Shown here in pieces: positions 57,194-64,000 of a DNA stretch of 64,000 bases. The notes below the pieces were generated by a model that worked only from the letters and a program-made list of their open reading frames with translations, searched no databases and was not told the DNA's origin. Source of the DNA: Tepidanaerobacter syntrophicus (GTDB lineage Bacteria; Bacillota; Thermosediminibacteria; Thermosediminibacterales; Tepidanaerobacteraceae). The stretch's first letter is position 1. Each line of letters starts with the position of its first letter. The translations under genes were made by a program, and so were the position numbers. The stretch spans positions 248,001-312,000 of the forward strand of contig NZ_DF977000.1 in the NCBI RefSeq assembly GCF_001485475.2, given 5' to 3'.

Positions 57194-58471
57194 TTGTCGA
57201 GGGATTCTATCCTGGGCTGGAGTTTTATCCTGCTTGTGGCCATCAGCCTTTTTCTTTCTTTTAACATTTGGTCGAAAGTTCCCGGCCATTTGCCGTCTGC
57301 AAAAACCATTCAAAATACTCAGGAAGTAACAGATCTTTTAACTCCTATCAAGCCTGAAAAAATCTTGGTATATTTGGGCGATTCTTTTACTACAGTTCTA
57401 AAACCATCTTCATATTTCTATGATAAAACCTGGGATGTTTCAAAAAAACTAATTGCTTTATCTTTAACTGCAGCTCCGGAAGAAGTGGATTTGGCAAAAC
57501 AAGATTACTTTATCCACAAAAATGGTATGGAAGTCGTATTTCCTGCGCCGCTGCCGATGTCATTTATAAGGCAGCTTTTTGATATTAGTGCAGGCGAGGC
57601 ATCAGGTTCGGAAGAAAAACTCATTCGTTCATTTTTGGTTATAAAGGATAAAGAGCTTATGTGCTATTTGATAGACAGCAGTGGAAATTATTATAAGATT
57701 GGACAAGTTCCTGATACTGCCGAAATAGACGCTCTTATTAAAGAAATAAACGACTCTGATCCTCCCATGTATGCAAAACTTACTGCAGGCGTAAACTTAA
57801 AAGTTGACGGAGAGGTGTATGTTTCGCTTTTGCCGTATGAGCTTCCTGTGTATTCCTTTAAAAGGGAACCTGTTGCTGAAAAAGATATTGCATCTACATT
57901 TTTTGCAGATTTTTCCATAATCAGAAGGATTGAGGAAAGGGACGGCACCATAATATACACCGATGGTCAGCAGGGACTTAGAATTTATAGCGATGGCCGT
58001 ATCGAATACAATTTTCCTGCGTCTGCGGAGCAGAAGAAAGGCTCAAGCTTGTATGAAGCTTTCAAGACAGCAATAGATTTTATAGTATCTCACGGAGGCT
58101 GGCCGGAAGGCTGCTACCTGGCATCTTATGAAATGCCCGGCAAGACACAGAAAGATTCCTCTTATACTTTTAATTTCAGGCTTAGAGTGGGCGGACTTAG
58201 TGTTGTAAACTCGGGAGACTATATCAAAGTAACTGTTGAAGATAACCGGGTAAAGTATTATTATAGAGAAGTGACGTGGCTGCTAAAACAAGAAGGCATT
58301 AAAGACCTTATGACTCCTGTAGAAGCATTAAATACTGCGGTTGCTACGAAAAATATAAGGGCATTAAGCGACATTTATCCCGGTTATATGGCAGAAAGTA
58401 ATATCCTAAAACCTGTGTGGATTGTTAAAACGGGAGACCTGGAGGTTATTATACAAGACCTTTCGGAGTGA
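57194..58471 (+). CDS. yycH: WalK regulatory protein YycH
   Basis: A membrane-anchored extracytoplasmic protein of about 425 residues: an N-terminal helix (about 5-28), then the YycH domain with VPGHLPSAKTIQNTQEVTDLL and the ERDGTIIYTDGQQGLRIYSDG strands. YycH and YycI control WalK by membrane contact. Start may be GTG 57185 or TTG 57194; the TTG fits GGCGGTG spacing. It overlaps yycI by a few bases in the older frame. Confidence 0.82.
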   Translation: MSRDSILGWSFILLVAISLFLSFNIWSKVPGHLPSAKTIQNTQEVTDLLTPIKPEKILVYLGDSFTTVLKPSSYFYDKTWDVSKKLIALSLTAAPEEVDLAKQDYFIHKNGMEVVFPAPLPMSFIRQLFDISAGEASGSEEKLIRSFLVIKDKELMCYLIDSSGNYYKIGQVPDTAEIDALIKEINDSDPPMYAKLTAGVNLKVDGEVYVSLLPYELPVYSFKREPVAEKDIASTFFADFSIIRRIEERDGTIIYTDGQQGLRIYSDGRIEYNFPASAEQKKGSSLYEAFKTAIDFIVSHGGWPEGCYLASYEMPGKTQKDSSYTFNFRLRVGGLSVVNSGDYIKVTVEDNRVKYYYREVTWLLKQEGIKDLMTPVEALNTAVATKNIRALSDIYPGYMAESNILKPVWIVKTGDLEVIIQDLSE

Positions 58472-58476
58472 TTTTT

Positions 58477-59331
58477 TTGGATTGGAAAAAAGCAATAAGT
58501 ATTCTTACAGCATCTTTTATAGCGCTCAATATATTTTTAGCAATTAATTTGTATAGACAGGGGAAGTCTGCTGATGAATTCAGTCTTACACCGGGCCAAC
58601 AGGAAGAGATAAAGAAATTTCTAAAAGAGAAAGGGGTTGACCTAAGTGTTGAAAGTTTAAAGGAAGGTCGGCCCCAATCTTTGCTTGAAGTAAGTTTTGA
58701 AAAAATAGATGAAGAAGAAGTGCTGAAAAATTTTTTTGGTGAAAAAGAGATCCCGGAAGTTATTGAAGTTCAGGATAGTAGAAAATATACCTTAGAAAAT
58801 CAACAGCTGATAGTAGCAGATAACGGATTTATAACATATTTTAATAATAACGAAGAAGTTATATGGCCGAATCTTACAAGAGAACAGGCAGAAAAGGAAG
58901 CTGAAGATTTTATTAAGGAGCAGGCAAAAATTACAAAAGGAGCGGTGCTCGACAAGGTAACATATGATAAGGAAAGCGGCGGCTACTTATGCGAATATGT
59001 GCGCTACTATGACGGCTTTTTCATTGACAACAGTTATATTACAGTGCTTGTTACCCCATCCGGCATTAAAACATACTATCAATGCTGGCTCAAGCCTTTA
59101 GGATATGTAGGCAAAAAGCGTGGTGTAATTTCACCTCTCATAGCTATTATGAGAGTTATCAATGAAGAGGAAACAATGACTTTTCCTATTGCAATAGTAG
59201 AGGTAAAACAAGGCTATTATTCAAAAATCTATGATGCAAACAGATGGCAAATGCCGCCGGTATGGAAGATAGAGTTAGGAAATGGACAAGTCTACTATGT
59301 AAATGCTTACACAGGAGAAATGGAGCAATAA
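58477..59331 (+). CDS. yycI: WalK regulatory protein YycI
   Basis: The 284-residue protein starts with MDWKKAISILTASFIALNIFLA, the YycI pattern, and has a single N-terminal helix and a secreted beta domain. The GTG at 58468 overlaps the yycH stop, but the TTG at 58477 with CGGAG eight bases upstream matches the Bacillus start. Acts with YycH on WalK. Confidence 0.82.
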   Translation: MDWKKAISILTASFIALNIFLAINLYRQGKSADEFSLTPGQQEEIKKFLKEKGVDLSVESLKEGRPQSLLEVSFEKIDEEEVLKNFFGEKEIPEVIEVQDSRKYTLENQQLIVADNGFITYFNNNEEVIWPNLTREQAEKEAEDFIKEQAKITKGAVLDKVTYDKESGGYLCEYVRYYDGFFIDNSYITVLVTPSGIKTYYQCWLKPLGYVGKKRGVISPLIAIMRVINEEETMTFPIAIVEVKQGYYSKIYDANRWQMPPVWKIELGNGQVYYVNAYTGEMEQ

Positions 59332-59390
59332 AGTTCTACTTTCCTAATAACACTTTATACTATCTGAAGGGCAGTACTATTATAAAATTT

Positions 59391-59404
59391 ATTACCCGGG
59401 GAAT
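59391..59404. promoter_or_regulatory. weak Noc-site-like sequence
   Basis: ATTACCCGGGGAAT differs from ATTTCCCGGGAAAT at two positions, in the gap before the DUF362 gene. Confidence 0.25.
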
Positions 59405-59434
59405 AAAAAAAATTAATTAAAATGGAGGCTTGCA

Positions 59435-60595
59435 ATGAAAACAAAGATTTATTTTGCCGATGCCAGAGTAAAAACTTATGATTATAAGAATAGTTTTGTA
59501 GCAAAATTCGAGCAGATTTTAAATATGATTGACTTTAAAGAGTTTATAAATGAAGGGGATTATGTAGCCGTAAAGACACACTTTGGGTCGCAAGGCGCCC
59601 ATAGAATTGTGCGGCCTATTTTTTTAAGAAAAGTGGTAGATAAAATCAAAGAAGTAAACGGCAAACCTTTTGTTACGGATACCGTAAGAATTCCCGGATT
59701 GGAGTATTTAGATGTAGCAAATATGGAAGGCCTGAATCATCTTTCTGTAGGAGCACCGGTAATTTTAGCAGATGGTATATTTGGAAGGGATCAGGTAAAA
59801 GTAAAAAGCGGGCCCTTTTTAAACGAAATAGGGGTAGCTTCTGCTATATATTATGCGCCTGCCATGGTGGTGGTATCTCACTGCAAAGGCCACGTAGAAT
59901 CCGGGTTTGGCGGTGCCATCAAAAACCTTGGCATGGGAGGAATAAGTTGTAAAGCGCCCTGCAGTGAAGCCGAAAGAGGCAGAATACATATTACAGAAAA
60001 TAAGCGTATAGAGTGGGTTGAAAGTAAATGTATCCGCTGTATGCACTGTGTGGATGTCTGCCCCCATCACGCAATAGACCTTATTGACAATAAAATAGTA
60101 ATTAATGATGAAAAATGCACAAAATGTGGTCGCTGTACTAGAGTCTGCGAACAAAAGGCCCTTTTTATACCGGATAAAAATGAGGATTTTCAGGCACGGC
60201 TTGCGGAATCGGCTCATGCTGTGGTATCCACCTTTAAAAAGGGCAGAATTTTGTACATCAATTTTATTACCGAAGTTCAACCTGAATGTGATTGTATGCC
60301 TCTTGCTGACACACCCATTGTCCAAGACCAGGGTGTTATGGTATCCTTTGATCCCGTAGCTATCGACCAGGCAACAATTGATATGATAAACGGAGCCCAA
60401 CCTTTACCTCAATCTAAAGCAGCAGATAAAGACGTAAAATACGGAGAACCGATTTTAAAAGCAGTAACGGGCAAAGATGCTCAATTGCATATTGATGCAG
60501 CATATAAACTCGGCATGGGAAATAAAGAATACGAATTTATAACAATTGATGAAAAAGAAGAAAGTGAAAAAGTTGAGCCGGATACAAAAGGCTAA
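59435..60595 (+). CDS. DUF362 protein with two [4Fe-4S] clusters
   Basis: A 386-residue protein. The N-terminal DUF362 domain has VAVKTHFGS and VVSHCKGHVESGFGG, followed by two 4Fe-4S motifs CIRCMHCVDVCP and CTKCGRCTRVCE (about 199-236). A C-terminal domain has PECDCMPLAD. It may transfer electrons or sit in a metal-cofactor pathway; function unknown. GGAGG precedes the ATG. Confidence 0.85.
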   Translation: MKTKIYFADARVKTYDYKNSFVAKFEQILNMIDFKEFINEGDYVAVKTHFGSQGAHRIVRPIFLRKVVDKIKEVNGKPFVTDTVRIPGLEYLDVANMEGLNHLSVGAPVILADGIFGRDQVKVKSGPFLNEIGVASAIYYAPAMVVVSHCKGHVESGFGGAIKNLGMGGISCKAPCSEAERGRIHITENKRIEWVESKCIRCMHCVDVCPHHAIDLIDNKIVINDEKCTKCGRCTRVCEQKALFIPDKNEDFQARLAESAHAVVSTFKKGRILYINFITEVQPECDCMPLADTPIVQDQGVMVSFDPVAIDQATIDMINGAQPLPQSKAADKDVKYGEPILKAVTGKDAQLHIDAAYKLGMGNKEYEFITIDEKEESEKVEPDTKG

Positions 60596-60666
60596 GTAAG
60601 GTCAATGAGGCAATTCCTTTGGCTTTTATAAGCGATGGCAGTCCGATGATATACTTAAATCTATAT

Positions 60667-60706
60667 AGCCGTCTAAACTCTACATGAGTATAGGCGGCTT
60701 TTTAAT
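60667..60706 (+). terminator. terminator after the DUF362 gene
   Basis: AGCCGTCTA pairs with TAGGCGGCT (one G-U) around a loop, then TTTTTAATTATT. Confidence 0.7.
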
Positions 60707-60711
60707 TATTG

Positions 60712-60740
60712 TTGACAAAAACACTTTTACACTTTATCAT
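60712..60740 (+). promoter_or_regulatory. promoter of the amino-acid ABC transporter
   Basis: TTGACA (60712-60717), 17-base spacer, TATCAT (60735-60740). Confidence 0.75.
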
Positions 60741-60799
60741 ATTAACGTAATGAAGTAGAATTTTTAGGTGTGAAATTAAAAAAAGAGGGGAAGGATACA

Positions 60800-61666
60800 A
60801 TGAAAAAAGGTTTTAAAATCGGAATCGTAGTAATACTTGTTTTAATTTTGGGTATGTTTTCTCTTGCAGGGTGTTCGAACAATAATGCAGCATCAAATAC
60901 AGATGATAATAAAGCTTCTCAAGAAAATGAAAGCCAACAGGCTGGTGCAAGCGAAGATTCTTTTGACAAGATAAAACAAGTGGGAAAAGTTGTTATGGGA
61001 CTTGACGATACATTCGCACCTATGGGCTTTAGGGATCAAAATAATGAAATCGTAGGTTTTGATGTAGATCTTGCTAAAGAAGTATTTAAACGTAATGATT
61101 TGGAATTGGTGCTCCAACCCATAGATTGGTCCATGAAAGAATCAGAACTTAATGCAGGAAATATTGATATGATTTGGAATGGATATACGATTACAGATGA
61201 ACGAAAAGAAAAAGTGGCATTTTCAAAGCCCTATCTTGACAATAGACAAGTAATTGTTGTGCTTAAAGGTTCTGATATTAAAAGCAAGAACGATCTTGCC
61301 GGCAAAAAGGTAGCGGCACAGACCGGTTCCAGCGCTGTAGATGCCATGAATACTGAAGCTGAATTAGTGAAGTCTTTTGACGGAGGAGGACCTGTGCTTT
61401 TTGACACAAACAACGAAGCCTTTATGGACTTAGAGGCAGGAAGAGTTGATGCTGTAGTAGCTGATGAAATCCTTGCACGCTACTATATCAAACAAAAAGG
61501 TTCAGATAAATACGTAATTCTTGATGAAGACTTTGGAAAAGAACAGTATGGGGTAGGCTTTAGGAAACAAGATAAAAAGCTTTTGGAAATGGTCAATAAT
61601 ACACTTGATGAAATGAAAAAAGATGGAACCTATGAAACTATATACAAAAAATGGTTTGCAGAATAA
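60800..61666 (+). CDS. polar amino-acid ABC transporter substrate-binding lipoprotein
   Basis: The 288-residue protein has a lipoprotein signal with lipobox LAGC (about residue 22-25), an SBP_bac_3 fold: MGLDDTFAPMGFRD, GFDVDLAKEVFKR and DNRQVIVVLKGSD. Substrates of this family are amino acids such as glutamine, cystine or arginine. The ATG at 60800 with GGGGAAGG upstream is preferred to an extended GTG at 60770. Permease and ATPase follow. Confidence 0.9.
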   Translation: MKKGFKIGIVVILVLILGMFSLAGCSNNNAASNTDDNKASQENESQQAGASEDSFDKIKQVGKVVMGLDDTFAPMGFRDQNNEIVGFDVDLAKEVFKRNDLELVLQPIDWSMKESELNAGNIDMIWNGYTITDERKEKVAFSKPYLDNRQVIVVLKGSDIKSKNDLAGKKVAAQTGSSAVDAMNTEAELVKSFDGGGPVLFDTNNEAFMDLEAGRVDAVVADEILARYYIKQKGSDKYVILDEDFGKEQYGVGFRKQDKKLLEMVNNTLDEMKKDGTYETIYKKWFAE

Positions 61667-61737
61667 AGAAACAGGAAACCGGTAATAGCTTTGTAGGACA
61701 ATACAAGAAATCATCACAAAAGTAAAGGAAAATTATC

Positions 61738-62382
61738 ATGCTTGAATACATTTTAATACTTATGCCGGCTTTACTTTCAGGGCTCGAAGTAACTTTAAAG
61801 GTATTTTTCTTTACGCTTATTCTTTCTATTCCTTTAGGGATTTTAGTGGCATTGGGAAGACTTTCTAAGATTAAACCTTTAGTGCTGTTGATGGAGCTTT
61901 ACATCTGGGTTATGCGGGGAACACCATTGCTTTTGCAGATAGTAGTAATATTTTTTGGACTGCCTATTATCGGCATAACTTTTGACAGGTTCCCCGCTGC
62001 CATCCTGGCATTTGCTCTAAACTACGCGGCATATTTCGGTGAAATCTTTAGAGGTGGTATTGAGGCTATTGATAAAGGACAATATGATGCGGCAAAAGTC
62101 CTTGGATTTAGCCCGCGGCAAACTTTTGTAAGGATTATACTTCCCCAAATGATAAAAATTGTTTTGCCGTCAGTTGCAAATGAAGTAATAACACTTGTGA
62201 AGGACACATCCCTTGTATATGTAGTAGGGCTTGGAGAGCTTTTGCGCGCAGGAAAGATAGCATCGAACAGGGATGCTTCTCTGGTGCCTCTTATTGCGGT
62301 GGGATTTTTCTATTTAGCTTTGACAGCTATACTTACATTTGTTTTTCAAAAGTTAGAGAAAAGATATTCATATTTTCGATAA
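61738..62382 (+). CDS. polar amino-acid ABC transporter permease
   Basis: The 214-residue protein has five or so membrane helices and an EAA loop (EIFRGGIEAIDKGQYDAAKVLG, about 103-124, in part), with WVMRGTPLLLQ. It pairs with the ATPase downstream. SD AAAGGAAA is weak. Confidence 0.9.
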   Translation: MLEYILILMPALLSGLEVTLKVFFFTLILSIPLGILVALGRLSKIKPLVLLMELYIWVMRGTPLLLQIVVIFFGLPIIGITFDRFPAAILAFALNYAAYFGEIFRGGIEAIDKGQYDAAKVLGFSPRQTFVRIILPQMIKIVLPSVANEVITLVKDTSLVYVVGLGELLRAGKIASNRDASLVPLIAVGFFYLALTAILTFVFQKLEKRYSYFR

Positions 62383-62395
62383 GGGGAATTAAATT

Positions 62396-63148
62396 ATGGC
62401 AGTTCTTAGTGTAGAGGGCCTTTATAAAAGCTTTAAAGGCAAAGCTGTATTAAAAGATATAACTTTTCAACTTGCTCAAAATGAAATACTTGCGATAATT
62501 GGCCGCTCTGGTGTGGGAAAAACCACACTTTTAGGCTGCATTAACAATCTTGTCCGGTGCGACCGAGGCACAATAATAGTTGACGGGATGTACCTGTGCA
62601 AGGATGAAAATGGGACAAGCGTGTATGCGAAACCTGCCCAAATCCTTGAGATAAGAAAAAAAGTAGGATTAGTTTTTCAAAATTTTAACCTTTTTCCTCA
62701 CATGTCTGTATTGGAAAATATAATAGAAGCGCCGATAAATGTATTTGGCGCTTCTAAAAAAGAGGCTGAGGGCAAGGCACGAGAATTATTAAAAATGCTT
62801 GATTTAGAGGATAAAGCAAACTCTTATCCCTTTGAGCTTTCCGGAGGGCAAAAACAAAGAGTGGCTATTGCCCGTGCCTGTGCATTAAACCCAAAAATAA
62901 TGTGCCTTGACGAACCTACTTCCGCTCTTGATCCGGAGCTTAGAGAAGGCATAGCATTAATTGCCGAAAAACTGGCAGCCGATGGAATGGGTGTTTTAAT
63001 AATAACTCATGATATGAATTTTGCAAAAAGAGTAGCACACCGCGTAATATTTATGGATGAGGGACGAATTGTTAAAGAAGCTGGAAAAGAAGAGTTCTTT
63101 AACAACATTGAAAATGAAAGAATAAAAAGTTTTGTTATGATGGACTAA
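62396..63148 (+). CDS. polar amino-acid ABC transporter ATP-binding protein
   Basis: The 250-residue ATPase has Walker A GRSGVGKTT (36-44), LSGGQKQR (about 148), CLDEPTSALDP Walker B and the H-loop ITHDM. It is a GlnQ/HisP type. Ends the transporter operon; the methyltransferase gene follows on the other strand. Confidence 0.93.
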   Translation: MAVLSVEGLYKSFKGKAVLKDITFQLAQNEILAIIGRSGVGKTTLLGCINNLVRCDRGTIIVDGMYLCKDENGTSVYAKPAQILEIRKKVGLVFQNFNLFPHMSVLENIIEAPINVFGASKKEAEGKARELLKMLDLEDKANSYPFELSGGQKQRVAIARACALNPKIMCLDEPTSALDPELREGIALIAEKLAADGMGVLIITHDMNFAKRVAHRVIFMDEGRIVKEAGKEEFFNNIENERIKSFVMMD

Positions 63149-63157
63149 AGTAGATAA

Positions 63158-64000
63158 TTAGGCACTAAAAAATTCTTGGGCTATTCTTACGGCTTCTTGC
63201 GCGTCTTTTCCGTAATAGTCTGCTCCGATATTTCTTGCAAATTCCGGATTAAGAACTGCTCCCCCCACCATTATCCCGCAGTCAAGTTCCTCTGCTCTTA
63301 TCGCCTTTATTGTTTTAGCCATATTTTGCGCTGTGGTTGTCATCAAAGCACTCAGACCTACAAGTCTTACATTATGTGCTTTGATATGTCTTATAATTTC
63401 TTCTTCAGGCACATCTTTTCCAAGATCTATCACATCAAAGCCATAATTTTCAAGAAGTATTTTCACAATATTCTTTCCTATGTCGTGAATATCCCCTCTC
63501 ACTGTAGCCAGGATGATTTTACCTTTGCTGATACTGGTATTTCCCGCGCCTGTTTTTACAATATAGCTTTTTATAGCCTCAAAAGCGCTTTTTGCAGTCT
63601 CTGCAGACTGAATAAGCTGGGGCAAAAATATTTCTCCAGTCTCATATTTTCGGCCGACTTTATCTAGAGCAGGGATGAGATATTCATCAATTATTTGAGT
63701 GGGAGTTAAGAAGTTTAGCATTTCATTGACTTTAGACTGAGCATCTTCTGCAAGGCCGTTTATTATAATACTTTCAATATCGCCTAAATCTGAAGAGGCT
63801 AATACTTTGCGGGCATCAGGCTCCTTTTCTGCACTGGCATATTCACTGATGTAATATTTTGCATACTTGTCGTGCCCCCACAGCACATTAAAGGCATTTA
63901 CCGTCCCCATCACTTCTTTATCGGTAGGATCAATTATTGGCGCATCAAGCCCCGCTTCAAGGGCCATTGCAAGGAAAGTGCGGTTTAACAAAGAGCGATT
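63158..64000 (-). CDS. C-terminal part of a corrinoid methyltransferase (MetH-like pterin-binding + B12-binding)
   Basis: The minus-strand frame is open through base 64000, so only the last 280 residues are seen. They start inside a pterin-binding domain (NRSLLNRTFLAMAL, GLDAPIIDPTD), then a helical cap, and a B12-binding domain with the cobalt-ligand motif DIHDIGKN and GLSALMTTT, and end GGAVLNPEFA..GADYYG. It fits methionine synthase or related methyl-transfer proteins of Clostridia. The fragment cannot be resolved further. Confidence 0.8.
   Translation of the reverse strand, partial: NRSLLNRTFLAMALEAGLDAPIIDPTDKEVMGTVNAFNVLWGHDKYAKYYISEYASAEKEPDARKVLASSDLGDIESIIINGLAEDAQSKVNEMLNFLTPTQIIDEYLIPALDKVGRKYETGEIFLPQLIQSAETAKSAFEAIKSYIVKTGAGNTSISKGKIILATVRGDIHDIGKNIVKILLENYGFDVIDLGKDVPEEEIIRHIKAHNVRLVGLSALMTTTAQNMAKTIKAIRAEELDCGIMVGGAVLNPEFARNIGADYYGKDAQEAVRIAQEFFSA

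Overview
The window is a replication-origin region of a low-GC, anaerobic Firmicute of the class Clostridia. Supporting signs are the dnaA-dnaN-yaaA-recF-gyrBA order, many TTG and GTG starts behind strong GGAGG sites, Wal/YycHI, MotAB, a mannose-type PTS run by a LevR-type sigma-54 activator, and a corrinoid methyltransferase. A Tepidanaerobacter/Thermosediminibacter-like thermoanaerobe is a guess from gene content only. The origin lies near 16.04-16.28 kb. Almost all genes left of it are on the minus strand and most to the right on the plus strand, so both arms are read away from it.

Left arm (1-17.7 kb, minus): dnaA, dnaN, yaaA, recF, a DUF721 gene, remB, gyrB, gyrA, an amino-acid decarboxylase homologue, tmk, darA (c-di-AMP receptor), yaaR, holB, ricT and a zinc peptidase. 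At the edge a sigma-54 activator with a Rossmann-like N-terminus sits behind a truncated FAD oxidoreductase that has a -24/-12 promoter.

Right arm, housekeeping (17.9-43.5 kb): rpmH, rnpA, yidD, yidC, khpB, mnmE, mnmG, rsmG, noc; then nudix and motAB on the minus strand; soj, parB and a perfect parS; a cell-envelope group (DUF554, DUF4446, M23 peptidase, bactofilin, lipid kinase, TPR, CvpA, MscS, DUF951); rpsF-ssb-rpsR; DUF2232, gdpP, rplI, dnaB and a FAD protein. A REP/MITE-like inverted repeat and three tRNA genes (Lys, Glu, Gly) follow.

Accessory part (44.3-64 kb): a LysM-G5-M23 hydrolase; a LevR-type activator with its own sigma-54 promoter and repeated upstream sites; an AT-rich PTS operon carrying a TIM-barrel epimerase and a fructose-6-phosphate-aldolase-like enzyme, which together suggest an uncharacterised ketose route; the walRK-yycHI operon with an extra secreted protein; a DUF362 ferredoxin-like protein; a polar amino-acid ABC transporter; and a truncated MetH-like corrinoid protein.

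Three sites fit the WalR box exactly: before the M23 hydrolase, before walR, and before the secreted protein. They tie these loci into a local cell-wall regulon. Other notable signals are a complete DnaA-trio unwinding element, a near-perfect Noc site inside noc, an intrinsic terminator whose 3' arm is also a sigma-54 promoter, and a candidate small RNA before walR.
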